The position numbers and the translations under genes are program-made. The notes below the pieces were generated by a model. It worked only from the letters and a program-made list of their open reading frames with translations, was not told the origin of the DNA and searched no databases. A DNA stretch of 64,000 nt, taken from contig JAJRXF010000188.1 in the NCBI GenBank assembly GCA_024276425.1, positions 69,545 through 133,544 on the forward strand, read 5' to 3'. Below are positions 26,442 to 35,255 of the stretch, piece after piece. Numbering within the stretch: position 1 is the first letter of the stretch; every line of letters starts with the position of its first letter. This stretch comes from Actinomycetes bacterium (GTDB taxonomy: Bacteria > Actinomycetota > Acidimicrobiia > Acidimicrobiales > SZUA-35).

Positions 26442-27425
26442 ATGATGCGTGCCTGGCAAGTTAGCGAACTCGGAGAACCCGCTGAAGTCTTGAATCTGGT
26501 CGAGCTTGCGACCCCTAGTCCGCGGCCCGACCAAGTTCTGATACAGGTAGAATCCGTGGGCCTGAACTTTCCCGATGGACTCCAGATTCGGGGTGGATAC
26601 CAGGTTCAGGCTAGGTTGCCCTTCACTCCTGGATCAGAGATCTCCGGCACGGTGGTAGAGATCGGGGCCGAGGTTGAGGACTGGCTCCCGGGCGCCCGGG
26701 TTGTTTGGATGGGCAGCGGCGGTCTAGCCCAGTTTGTGACCGCGCCCGCCAAGGAGCTGTTTCCAATACCCGATGCTATGACCTTCGACCAGGCGGCCTG
26801 CCTTCCGTACAACTATGGCACTGGCGTCTACGCCATTGAGAACCGCGCCAATTTGCAATCCGGGGAAACCATGTTGGTCACCGCGGCCGCCGGTGGAGTT
26901 GGGTCGGCTGCGGTCCAATTGGGGAAAGCGCTTGGAGCAAATGTCATCGGGCTAGCCGGTGGACCGGACAAGGTGGCAACAGTGTTTGAACTCGGAGCCG
27001 ATGCCGCATTTGACTACCGTGAGGTAGACATCGTCGATGCCGTTCGTGCCACCACCGACGGTCGAGGTGTCGACGTCTGCTACGAAGCCGTCAGTGGCGA
27101 CACCTTTGATCAGGTTCGTAGATGCATGGCCTGGGATGGAAGACTGCTCATTATTGGCTTCACCAGCGGACGTATCGCCGATGCTCCCACGAATCATATT
27201 TTGCTCAAGAACTACTCGGTCGTCGGCGTGCACTGGGGTGCCTATCTCTCGCGCAGTCCTGAGGCTCCCCGCCAGAACTGGGAGCGAATCTGTGAACTGT
27301 TTCAAACGGGAATGATTGACCCCTTGGTCTCTTCGGTTCGCCCTCTGGCCCAAGCGAGGCAGGGCCTGGTCGATATCGGGTCTCGCAAGACCGTGGGTAA
27401 GGTCGTGATTCGCCCACAGGACTAG
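26442..27425 (+). CDS. Zinc-less quinone oxidoreductase / MDR-family NADPH dehydrogenase
   Basis: About 327 residues of medium-chain dehydrogenase/reductase fold. N-terminal GroES-like domain: MRAWQVSELGEPAEVL, LNFPDGLQIRGGYQ, PFTPGSEISGTV. Rossmann domain: VTAAAGGVGSAAVQLGKALG (NADPH-binding AAxGGVG) and ELGADAAFDYRE. No structural or catalytic zinc Cys/His set is seen, matching the QOR (crotonase-neighbour) subfamily NADPH:quinone oxidoreductase. Two adjacent ATGs (26442 and 26445) can start it; a longer frame from 26310 overlaps the preceding gene without homology. Confidence 0.9.
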   Translation: MMRAWQVSELGEPAEVLNLVELATPSPRPDQVLIQVESVGLNFPDGLQIRGGYQVQARLPFTPGSEISGTVVEIGAEVEDWLPGARVVWMGSGGLAQFVTAPAKELFPIPDAMTFDQAACLPYNYGTGVYAIENRANLQSGETMLVTAAAGGVGSAAVQLGKALGANVIGLAGGPDKVATVFELGADAAFDYREVDIVDAVRATTDGRGVDVCYEAVSGDTFDQVRRCMAWDGRLLIIGFTSGRIADAPTNHILLKNYSVVGVHWGAYLSRSPEAPRQNWERICELFQTGMIDPLVSSVRPLAQARQGLVDIGSRKTVGKVVIRPQD

Positions 27426-27442
27426 TACGAACTTCTTGCCAT

Positions 27443-27631
27443 CCGACAGACGACTTGGCCTTTGCTATCGCCGCCCTCTTCCTTGGGATCGAGATACTGG
27501 GTAGGCTCGACCAGACCAATGAGACAAGCAAACGGCTGTACACCATGCTGAGTTTGCTCGCTGCCTTCTCCGGACCAGTACTCGATTCGCTCTCCGCCCA
27601 ACCCGGTGCCCCAAGTAGCCCAGACAACTAG
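27443..27631 (+). pseudogene. TetR-like regulator C-terminal remnant
   Basis: An open frame with no start reads DDLAFAIAALFLGIEILGRL, then DQTNETSKRL, and ends at a TAG at 27629. The amphipathic helix with LFLGIEIL, then RLD, resembles the last helices of TetR-type repressors (inference from pattern). The DNA-binding half is absent because the quinone oxidoreductase gene ends just upstream in another frame. It overlaps the end of the convergent TIGR03086 gene by 4 bp. Confidence 0.35.
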
Positions 27632-28264
27632 GGCTGGCGGCCCAACCAGCCAACCAGCTGATCAATCGAGAGGGCCGTGGACGCCACATCAACAACCGGT
27701 CCAAAGGGCACATCATCACCACGCGACTCAGCCGGAAGCCCAAAGCGCATCGTGGCCAGCGCCCCGAGAGCCAGCTCATCGTCCCAATCGACATCGACCC
27801 CAATGGCCGTGGCCAGATCCCAGGTATGGACCAGCACCTCACTGATATAAATGGCTAGGGCGACGCTTCCTGGCAAAGTGGCGAACGGAAGAACAAGAGG
27901 CCGCTTGAGCACGGAATCATCAGCCCAGACCTGTCTTTGTTCTTCCAACCCATGTTCCCAAGCGGATACAAAACCATCAGGCTCAAGCCCGTCTATTTCT
28001 TGTGGCACCGAGAAGGGGTCCAACCCCTCGGCCACCGCCGTAATGCGTCGAATGATGGCAACCAGATGGGCCGCCCACCTGTCCAGCGTCATAGTCGTCG
28101 CACGGGCTTGACCGGCGCAGGTCCGATGGACCCAGTTGGGCCAGGACAAACCCGGCGAGATCAACAGCCTTGGCGAAACCAGGCCGCGGATCGGAGATCG
28201 CTCCTCCATCCATTGGTCCTTCATCGGAAAGCTCAGGTTTGTCAGGATTGATGTTTTTCGTCAT
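27628..28264 (-). pseudogene. TIGR03086-family (mycothiol-type DinB-like) protein with a frameshift
   Basis: The N-terminal part in one frame reads MTKNINPD, then RPGFAKAVDLAGFVLAQL and SSPCDDYD (the family's TPCxxWxV-like metal-site region). The rest continues in another frame as LDRWAAHLVAII, GSVALAIYISEVLVHTWDLA (the conserved LxHxWDLA) and the C-terminal domain to QLVGWLGRQP. The switch lies near 28090. Both halves look conserved, so this is a recent frameshift, a sequencing error or programmed slippage. These proteins are metal-dependent and thought to use mycothiol or act as isomerase-like enzymes. Confidence 0.7.
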
Positions 28265-28434
28265 GACCACATTGTGAAGCCTAAAGTGGACACATCACGG
28301 CCACTTTCCAAACTCTGCCTTAACCACTACATACCCCCAGGTTCGGTCCGGAGAGTCGCCGCCTCCTATGCTGTGATCCAAACCAAGGTCGTAGCCCAGC
28401 CGAGCGTATCACGACCCACGACGAGGGAGCACGA

Positions 28435-29562
28435 GTGGTAGAAACCGTCATCACCGGAACGGGCCTGTTCACCCCGGAAGATTCCATCAGCAACGCTGAA
28501 CTTGTTCGCTCACTCACCGAAGCCACCGAAACCTGGAACGCCGAACACGCATCCCAAATCGAGGAGGGCACACTCCTCGCCCGCCAACCTCCAGTCGAAG
28601 AGTTTATTTTCAAGGCCTCCGGAATCAAGTCGCGTTTTGTCATGAACAAGGAGGGAGTACTAGACCCAACCCGGCTCCGACCAATTTTGGAAACTCGCTC
28701 CGAAGATCAGCTCAGCATTCAGGCAGAGATGACACTCCCAGCCATTCAAGAGGCTCTCACTCAAGCGGGCCACAATCCCGAGGATGTCGATGCCATCATC
28801 GTTGGTGCATCCAATATCCAGAGGGCCTACCCCGCAGTGGCCATCGAGATCCAAGAAGCAATCGGTGCGGGCGGCTGGGCTTATGACATGAACGTCGCCT
28901 GTTCTTCGGCGACGTTTTCCATCCAGGCCGCGGTCGACGCCCTAAAGTCTGGATCAGCGAATTGTGTGCTGGTCATTAACCCGGAGATCACTTCGGCTCA
29001 CAACAATTTCGAGCTTCGCGACTTTCACTTCATCTTTGGCGATGCTTGTACCGTCACTGTGCTCGAACGAGCAATCGACGCTGTTGCCAGCGAACAGTGG
29101 GCCGTACTTGGCACCAAACTGGCCACCAAGTTCTCAAACAACATCCGCAACGACTTTGGGTTCATCAACTCCTCCGAGATCGATCAGCGAGACCCCCACG
29201 AGATCGTCTTTCGACAGTCGGGGCAACGAGTGTTCAAGGAAGTGTGTCCAATGGTGTCGGCTCATATTCGAGATCATCTGCAAACTCTGGAGCTTGAACC
29301 GGCCGAAATTCGCCGCTTCTGGCTGCACCAGGCCAACCTGAAGATGAATCAGCTCATCGCCAAAGGAGTGCTTGGTCGGGTTCCCGATACCACTGAGGCC
29401 CCAGTCATTCTGGACACCTACGCCAATACCAGCTCAGCCGGCTCGATCATTGCCTTTCACAAAAACAGAACAGATCTGGACCTCGGAGAAAAGGGAGTGA
29501 TCTGCTCCTTTGGCGCTGGCTACTCGGTCGGGAGCATTGTGGTAGAAAAGACCACTGGGTAG
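28435..29562 (+). CDS. FabH-like beta-ketoacyl-ACP synthase III (beta-ketodecanoyl-ACP synthase type)
   Basis: 375 residues, longer than ordinary FabH (about 320). It has the thiolase fold with Cys156 in DMNVACSSAT, the His in WLHQAN and the Asn in YANTSSAG. Blocks FKASGIKSRFVM, NIQRAYPAVAIEIQ, HFIFGDA and FSNNIRNDFGF match the PA3286-like family, which condenses malonyl-ACP with medium-chain acyl-CoA and shunts beta-oxidation products into fatty acid synthesis (from knowledge of that family). GTG start with GAGGGA upstream. First of a plus-strand row with glpD, the AGPS-like gene and glpK; the gap to glpD is 30 bp. Confidence 0.85.
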   Translation: MVETVITGTGLFTPEDSISNAELVRSLTEATETWNAEHASQIEEGTLLARQPPVEEFIFKASGIKSRFVMNKEGVLDPTRLRPILETRSEDQLSIQAEMTLPAIQEALTQAGHNPEDVDAIIVGASNIQRAYPAVAIEIQEAIGAGGWAYDMNVACSSATFSIQAAVDALKSGSANCVLVINPEITSAHNNFELRDFHFIFGDACTVTVLERAIDAVASEQWAVLGTKLATKFSNNIRNDFGFINSSEIDQRDPHEIVFRQSGQRVFKEVCPMVSAHIRDHLQTLELEPAEIRRFWLHQANLKMNQLIAKGVLGRVPDTTEAPVILDTYANTSSAGSIIAFHKNRTDLDLGEKGVICSFGAGYSVGSIVVEKTTG

Positions 29563-29592
29563 AAGACAGCGACCACAGCACAGAAAGACCAC

Positions 29593-31290
29593 GTGAACAG
29601 CAGCCAACAACCTGCGATCTACCCAACCTCGCGGGACGAGACCTTGTCCTGTCTGACCAAAGACGACTTCGACCTTTTGGTTGTCGGCGGCGGTATTACC
29701 GGCGCCGGAATCGCCAGGGAGGCTACCAACTTTGGCATGAAGGTAGCCCTTGTCGAGTCCGACGACTTCGCTTCTGGGACTTCCTCACGATCGTCAAAAC
29801 TCATTCACGGTGGCCTTCGATACCTGGCCATGGGAGAGGTCGGGCTAGTCCGCGAGACCGCCCTAGAGCGCAAGGTCGTTCACGCCATGGCTCCCCATCT
29901 GGCAGAACCCTGTTGGATGGTCGTTCCAACCAAGAATCGAGGCGAGCTTCTTAAGTTTCGTACCGCCATCGGCACCTACGAAAAATTGGGGGCAGTCCAA
30001 GACCAAGACCGTCACCAGAATTGGGATGCTGAAGCTCTCAAGCTCATGGAACCCGCCTTGCGTCGCAACCTCTATCCATATGCTTGTGCGTACCGGGAGT
30101 ATCTCACGGATGACGCTCGGCTCGTCCTTGGGGTCCTCCGCTCAGCATCAGGTCAAGGTGCCATGGTGGCCAGTAGAGTCCGCGCCACCGGCTTTATCCA
30201 CGATGAGAACGGACAGGTCTGTGGCCTTCAAGCAATCGATGAACTCACCGCTACTGCCATCACCATCAACTCCAAGGTGATCGTTAATGCTACCGGCCCT
30301 TGGGCCACCGGGGTGACAAGCCTCGATTGCGAACAAGATCCCGCTTCCTTGCCCCGGCTTCACCTCTCAAAAGGGATCCATGTTGTCGTGCCAATCAATC
30401 GCCTTCCGGCCAAGAACCTGGTGATTCTTGGCACATCGGATCGCCGATCGATTTTCGTTATTCCCCGCGGTCCAGTGATCTATATCGGAACCACCGACAC
30501 CAGCTATGACCCCGATTCGGCTCCCCCTAACCGAACCGCAGACCCCATTCGTTGGCCAACGATTACCGCCCAGGACGTTCAGTACCTCCTCGACCCGGTC
30601 ACGAAATACTTCGACGTCCCCACCATCAATCTGGACGACGTGGTTGCCGCATGGGCGGGTTTGCGCCCCCTCGTGGCGGTCGCTGGAAAACAAGCCAAGG
30701 AAATTTCTCGCAAGGATGAGATCTGGGAGGCCCAAGACGGCCTCCTGACTATCGCCGGGGGCAAGCTGACTGGCTTTGCCAAGATGGCGCAGAGCATCGT
30801 GTCGCGTGTCCGACAGAGACTGCCCGTTAGCCACAGTGACGCAACAGAAAGACTTTCCGTCGTGCTACCGGGCGGAGATTTTGATGGTGACCTCCTAGGT
30901 CTCAGCCGAGATCTGTGCCGGAACCACCCACACCTGAACCAGGCAACAGCCGATCGCCTCGTACGCCTGTACGGCACAGAGGCCACAATCATCGCCTCCA
31001 GAGCCACGAAGTTCGTTACACATCGCACCCAGCACTCAAACCAACACCAACGCTCGCCAAGGGTCCTCACCAGTGAGATCGACTGGGCTGTACAAGTCGA
31101 GGGCGCCCTCACCCTGGAAGACGTGGTCTATCGACGTTTGCGAATCGCCTGGTTTCTACCCCAGGAACGAGAGCTTGCCCTGCGCCCGATCGCTGACCAA
31201 ATGGCGAAACTTTGCGGCTGGGATGAGAGTCGCATTGACGAAGAGATCCAGCAGACGATTTCCTGCTTTGCCGCTGAGGCACCACTATGA
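29593..31290 (+). CDS. glpD: Glycerol-3-phosphate dehydrogenase, FAD dependent
   Basis: 565 residues. It oxidises glycerol-3-phosphate to dihydroxyacetone phosphate and feeds quinones. The FAD-binding VVGGGITGAGIAREA is followed by DFASGTSSRSSKLIHGGLRY, a GlpD signature, and FVIPRGPVIYIGTTDT. The C-terminal helical domain occupies the last 150 residues. The start is a GTG at 29593. Its stop overlaps the next gene as ATGA, so the flavoprotein downstream is translationally coupled. Pairing of glpD with an AGPS-like flavoprotein is also known in mycobacteria. Confidence 0.94.
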   Translation: MNSSQQPAIYPTSRDETLSCLTKDDFDLLVVGGGITGAGIAREATNFGMKVALVESDDFASGTSSRSSKLIHGGLRYLAMGEVGLVRETALERKVVHAMAPHLAEPCWMVVPTKNRGELLKFRTAIGTYEKLGAVQDQDRHQNWDAEALKLMEPALRRNLYPYACAYREYLTDDARLVLGVLRSASGQGAMVASRVRATGFIHDENGQVCGLQAIDELTATAITINSKVIVNATGPWATGVTSLDCEQDPASLPRLHLSKGIHVVVPINRLPAKNLVILGTSDRRSIFVIPRGPVIYIGTTDTSYDPDSAPPNRTADPIRWPTITAQDVQYLLDPVTKYFDVPTINLDDVVAAWAGLRPLVAVAGKQAKEISRKDEIWEAQDGLLTIAGGKLTGFAKMAQSIVSRVRQRLPVSHSDATERLSVVLPGGDFDGDLLGLSRDLCRNHPHLNQATADRLVRLYGTEATIIASRATKFVTHRTQHSNQHQRSPRVLTSEIDWAVQVEGALTLEDVVYRRLRIAWFLPQERELALRPIADQMAKLCGWDESRIDEEIQQTISCFAAEAPL

Positions 31291-32723
31291 ACCCCATGGC
31301 GAATCACAGGCCCAGTTCGATGTCCGTACTGACCGCCCTCTCCGACGCCCTAGGCGAGGCCGTGCTATGCGAGCCCCAGCAAACAGAACCGTTCCGACGG
31401 GACTATTGGGTTCGATCCGAGATAGACGAGTGGCGAGGCTCTCCATTACCAAACCCAATGGCCGTTGTCACCCCGACCACCACACAACAGGTGGCTTCGG
31501 TGGTTCAGATCTGCCAAGAATTTGGCACTCCAGTCATTACCCGGGGCGCCGGGTCGGGTGTCGTCGGCGGTGTCTTGGCCCAAGAAGACGGAATCGTCCT
31601 AAGCACACACAAGCTGATCACTCCGTCCTCCATCGACAAGAAAAACCTGCTCGCGACCTTTGGCGCTGGCACCAATGGGCTTGAGGCCGAAGAACTTGTT
31701 CAGGATCACGGACTCACCATTGGTCACTGGCCCCAATCGATCGGCGTCTCCTCCGTTGGCGGTTGGGTGGCTACGCGCGCCTCCGGACAGTTCTCAACCG
31801 CCTATGGAAATATCGAAGACATCCTCTACTCACTGGTTGCGGTTCTCCCCGACGGCTCAATCTATCGTTCAAGGGAAACTCCCCGAGCTGCCGCCGGACC
31901 CGACCTTCGTCAACTCTTTCTTGGCAGCGAGGGAACGCTAGGTGTGATTACCGAAGTGACCTTTTCCCTTCGCACCCAGGCTCCAGACCAAGCCAAACAA
32001 GCTTTTCATTTCGACCGGTTCGACGATGGCCTCGAGGCGATTCGCCGGATAATGGCGGCACGATGGCTCCCCCCGGTTGTTCGCCTATATGACCCACGTG
32101 AATCCCGCCGCAATTTCGCTGAGTCTGTGCCGAAAGGGCGAAGTGTTCTAATCTTTCTTCATGAGGGACCACCCGGATCAGCGCAACTGGAATCTGCTGC
32201 GATCGCAACAACCTGTGCCAACTTGGGTGGTGTCTTGACAGAGTCAACCGCGGTAGAACATTGGTTTGAGCATCGAAACACCGTCCCAACCTGGACCGAA
32301 CTCTTTGAACAGGGCCTCTTGGTAGACACCATCGAGGTAGCAACAAAGTGGTCCAACCTGTCAGGCCTATACCGGGGCGTTGTCGAGGCTGTGTCTGCTA
32401 TACCCTCAGTCATATCCATGACTGCACACTCCTCTCATGCCTACCGGAGTGGGGCGAACCTCTACTTCACCGCCGTAGCGGCTCCTCCCGAGGGCGCCGA
32501 TTACACCGAAATCTATGATCAGATTTGGGATGCTGCCATGACCGCCGCCGACTCCCTCGGTGCGGGCCTCGCGCACCATCACGGAATTGGGAGAGTGCGA
32601 AGAACATGGCTGAACAGCGAACTTGGCGAATCGGGTAGCCAGCTTCTTTCCGCCATCAAAGCGGCGCTCGATCCGAAGGGGTTGTTCAACCCCGGAGTCC
32701 TGATGGAACCAACCCAGCTATGA
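31287..32723 (+). CDS. FAD-linked oxidase, alkylglycerone-phosphate synthase-like
   Basis: 478 residues. The PCMH-type FAD-binding domain (about residues 55-235) has VVTPTTTQQVASVVQIC, TRGAGSGVVGG and SVGGWVATRASGQFSTAYGN. The C-terminal cap has HHHGIGRVRR, as in alkylglycerone-phosphate synthases, and the final DPKGLFNPGVL. True AGPS swaps the acyl chain of acyl-DHAP for an alkyl chain in ether-lipid synthesis; many bacterial relatives are uncharacterised oxidases. The position between glpD (which makes DHAP) and glpK fits a DHAP- or glycerol-phosphate-derived substrate. It overlaps both neighbours by 4 bp. Confidence 0.88.
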   Translation: MNPMANHRPSSMSVLTALSDALGEAVLCEPQQTEPFRRDYWVRSEIDEWRGSPLPNPMAVVTPTTTQQVASVVQICQEFGTPVITRGAGSGVVGGVLAQEDGIVLSTHKLITPSSIDKKNLLATFGAGTNGLEAEELVQDHGLTIGHWPQSIGVSSVGGWVATRASGQFSTAYGNIEDILYSLVAVLPDGSIYRSRETPRAAAGPDLRQLFLGSEGTLGVITEVTFSLRTQAPDQAKQAFHFDRFDDGLEAIRRIMAARWLPPVVRLYDPRESRRNFAESVPKGRSVLIFLHEGPPGSAQLESAAIATTCANLGGVLTESTAVEHWFEHRNTVPTWTELFEQGLLVDTIEVATKWSNLSGLYRGVVEAVSAIPSVISMTAHSSHAYRSGANLYFTAVAAPPEGADYTEIYDQIWDAAMTAADSLGAGLAHHHGIGRVRRTWLNSELGESGSQLLSAIKAALDPKGLFNPGVLMEPTQL

Positions 32724-34186
32724 GCCTGACCGCTGCCATTGACCTGGGTACCAGCAACGTTCGAGCTACCCTGTTTGATCGGTCCGGGGCACCAGTTGGA
32801 CGGTCCCAGCGAGCCCTTAGGCTCTCTTGTCCCAGACCAGGCTGGGTCGAACAAGACCCAACGGAGTTTCAACGCAACACCGAAACCGTGCTCGCTGAAG
32901 CCTTGACCGACTCCGGTCGGGATGCTCAAACAGTTGAATCGGTCGGCATCACATGCCAGCGGGGTACGGTCATTGCGTGGGACTCAGGGTCCGGTCAACC
33001 ATTGGCCCCGGCTATTTCCTGGCAGGATCGTCGAACACTGGATCGAGTCCGGGAGATCCAAGCCCTTGGACTCCCGCTCAACACGATGGCCAGTTGCACC
33101 AAGTTTGAGTGGTTGATCCAGAACAATCCGGACGTCCAGGCCGCACGGCGGGCTGGCACTCTGCGAATGGGGACACCGGATGCTTGGCTGAGTTGGTGTC
33201 TTAGCGGAGGCAGCGCTTTCGTCACCGACCCGTCCAACGCGGGGTCGACCGCTCTGTATGACAGCGCAGCCACGAATGGTCCGGCGGGTGCTGACTGGTC
33301 AAGTGACATCATGGAGTTCTTCAATCAGGACATCGCCGACCATCCGCAAATCGTTCCTTCCGCTGAGATCGTTGGTGAGACACCCAAAGATCTCGTTGGG
33401 AGCCCCATAGCCGTTGCGGCCCGACTCGGAGACCAACAAGCAGCCTGCTTTGGTCACGGCATAACCGAGCAAGGCCAGTCCAAACTCACGTTGGGGACGA
33501 GCGCTATGTTCGATCTTTGTACCGGTGTTTCCCTCCTGAGTCCACCCTCGGGAGCATACGCGTTGCCCCTGTGGAGAATCAGATCCGATTCTCCAGAACT
33601 CATCGAGAGCTTCTGCCTTGAGGGGAGCGTCATGTCTGCGGGGTCGGTCATCGAATGGTTGGTGCAGGTCGGACTGCTCCCCTCGTTGGATGCTCTGGAC
33701 AAGGTCGGGGCCACCTCCCAAGTCGAACCCCAGGAAATGATCAACTTCATTCCGGCCTTGGCTGGACTGGGAACTCCGCACATGGACGACACCGCTTCGG
33801 GCTCCATAGCCGGAATCACCCTGGCCACAACAAGGGGCGATATCGTTGACGCGGCCATCGAAGGAATAGCGCAACGCTGTACCGATGTTATCGAGGTCAT
33901 TCAGCCACCAACCGATGAATGCATACTCGTCGATGGAGGTCTTGCCAAGAGCCACCGCCTTCTCGCCCGCATTGCTGACCTTAGTGGACGCGTGCTCCTA
34001 CCAGCCGCAGATCACGAAGCGACAGTTCGGGGTGTGGCCATGATGGCGGCATTGGCGTGCGGGTCAACAATACCTCCGAGTCGCCACGGCGAGTTGGTCG
34101 AGCCGACTCTGCGCTCAGATGAGCGAATCCAACGACGAGCGAGGTTCGCCGAACTCCTGCCTCCTTGGCCCGAACAGGTGGAGTAA
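32720..34186 (+). CDS. glpK: FGGY-family glycerol kinase
   Basis: 488 residues. It phosphorylates glycerol to glycerol-3-phosphate, the GlpD substrate. Visible are AAIDLGTSNVRATLFD (phosphate 1), PGWVEQDP, TCQRGTVIAWD, AISWQDRRT, GDQQAACFGHG, LTLGTSAMFDLCTG and the adenosine motif ILVDGGLAKS. The usual GlpK sequence GITNQRET is GITCQRGT here, so a different polyol cannot be excluded. ATGA overlap with the AGPS-like gene. End of the operon; the next gene is convergent. Confidence 0.87.
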   Translation: MSLTAAIDLGTSNVRATLFDRSGAPVGRSQRALRLSCPRPGWVEQDPTEFQRNTETVLAEALTDSGRDAQTVESVGITCQRGTVIAWDSGSGQPLAPAISWQDRRTLDRVREIQALGLPLNTMASCTKFEWLIQNNPDVQAARRAGTLRMGTPDAWLSWCLSGGSAFVTDPSNAGSTALYDSAATNGPAGADWSSDIMEFFNQDIADHPQIVPSAEIVGETPKDLVGSPIAVAARLGDQQAACFGHGITEQGQSKLTLGTSAMFDLCTGVSLLSPPSGAYALPLWRIRSDSPELIESFCLEGSVMSAGSVIEWLVQVGLLPSLDALDKVGATSQVEPQEMINFIPALAGLGTPHMDDTASGSIAGITLATTRGDIVDAAIEGIAQRCTDVIEVIQPPTDECILVDGGLAKSHRLLARIADLSGRVLLPAADHEATVRGVAMMAALACGSTIPPSRHGELVEPTLRSDERIQRRARFAELLPPWPEQVE

Positions 34187-34231
34187 CCAGCCCACTCGCT
34201 CTCCTCACACCAGGACCGTAGGCAAAAAATA

Positions 34232-34537
34232 CTATTCCGAGCCTAACGAGGACGGCACATGAAGCTCATCATTGACTGACTCTCCATCTATGTCCTCCCC
34301 TGGATCAGCCAGCCTGTTCGGCCCGACAAAGGGGTTGCGCTGCACAGCCGGCGGAGTCCAATCGTCGATCGCTGGATGGACCGGTTGTGGTTCGACGAAC
34401 CCAACATTGACAGGTTCGTCAAATCCCGTTTCCGGAACGGCCTCATCTGATGTAGAAATTGAAGTGTACAGAACCACCCCGAGCACCACGGCAAGGAACC
34501 CAAGCAACAATGGCTGGCGTCCGGCTAACTTAGTCAT
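34232..34537 (-). CDS. Small membrane protein in PilP position of the pilus operon
   Basis: 101 residues. A short basic N-terminus and one membrane helix (about residues 9-27) are followed by a Pro/Asp-rich extracytoplasmic region with PPAVQRNPFVGP; an 'RNPF' turn of this kind is common in PilP/GspC-like proteins. It overlaps the end of pilO by 8 bp, and AGGAGG lies five bases before the ATG at 34537. Gene order PilMN-PilO-this gene matches pilM-N-O-P, so a PilP-like linker role is likely, although a PilQ secretin is not expected in a monoderm. Assignment is by position and shape. Confidence 0.6.
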   Translation of the reverse strand: MTKLAGRQPLLLGFLAVVLGVVLYTSISTSDEAVPETGFDEPVNVGFVEPQPVHPAIDDWTPPAVQRNPFVGPNRLADPGEDIDGESVNDELHVPSSLGSE

Positions 34538-35255
34538 CGGCACCTCCTGGGGCTCGATTCCTCAAGAAGTTCTCGGCGTCATCGCGGAGGTTGTCGAAGT
34601 CCTGGTTCGCGGGAGGGACTTCGATGCCAAGCTCGTCCGAAAGGGCCGAGAAGTCACCGGGTTCACGGCGAGCACCAAAGGGAGTGATCGCGGCCGTGGT
34701 AAAGATCCTCAACTCAACATTGACAGCCAAAAGGGTCTGTTCATCCACACCCGCAGCAATCTCGACTGAGTCGATCAGTGCAAGGCGCTCCAGAGTATCT
34801 ACATCACTGAGGAAACCCAGGAGCCCTTCGTACTCAGCCTCAAAACTGATTCCAATAGATATGGCGGACACCCCAGCAGGCGGGATTATCGTTGGAGGAG
34901 CCGTCTCGCCGTCGTCGATTCGCTGGGGCGAAAGGCTGGTAATCCGAACGTCGTTTCCTCGGGCGACAGTGGACAACTCCTCGACGAAAGATGCCATCTC
35001 AACAGTGGGGGGAATCGCGGTTTCAACCAGCTTGGACTTCCGCTCAATTGTTGGGATGAGTGCTCGCAGTTCCTTCACCTCATTCAAGGTGGTCAACAAC
35101 TCTGCCCGGTCGGTGGCAGCGACATTGATTCGATCCTCTGCCGCGGCAAGAGACCGTTCTGAGGGCCACCACGCAAGACCAAACCAGACTGCGACAACCA
35201 GGATTGCTGGACCACCAATCTGGGCGATCTGTCTTGTCCTCATGGCATGGGCCAT
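34530..35255 (-). CDS. pilO: Type IV pilus inner-membrane protein PilO
   Basis: 241 residues. One N-terminal membrane helix (about residues 13-28) and a coiled coil (about 33-75, with AAEDRINVAATDRAELLTTL and VKELRALIPT) lead to a ferredoxin-like PilO domain (VEMASFVEELSTVARGNDVR, YEGLLGFLSDVDTLERLALI). The acidic C-terminal tail extends about 50 residues beyond the domain. PilO pairs with PilN to align the pilus machine with PilM. It overlaps the end of the PilM-PilN gene by 16 bp. Confidence 0.88.
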   Translation of the reverse strand: MAHAMRTRQIAQIGGPAILVVAVWFGLAWWPSERSLAAAEDRINVAATDRAELLTTLNEVKELRALIPTIERKSKLVETAIPPTVEMASFVEELSTVARGNDVRITSLSPQRIDDGETAPPTIIPPAGVSAISIGISFEAEYEGLLGFLSDVDTLERLALIDSVEIAAGVDEQTLLAVNVELRIFTTAAITPFGARREPGDFSALSDELGIEVPPANQDFDNLRDDAENFLRNRAPGGADD

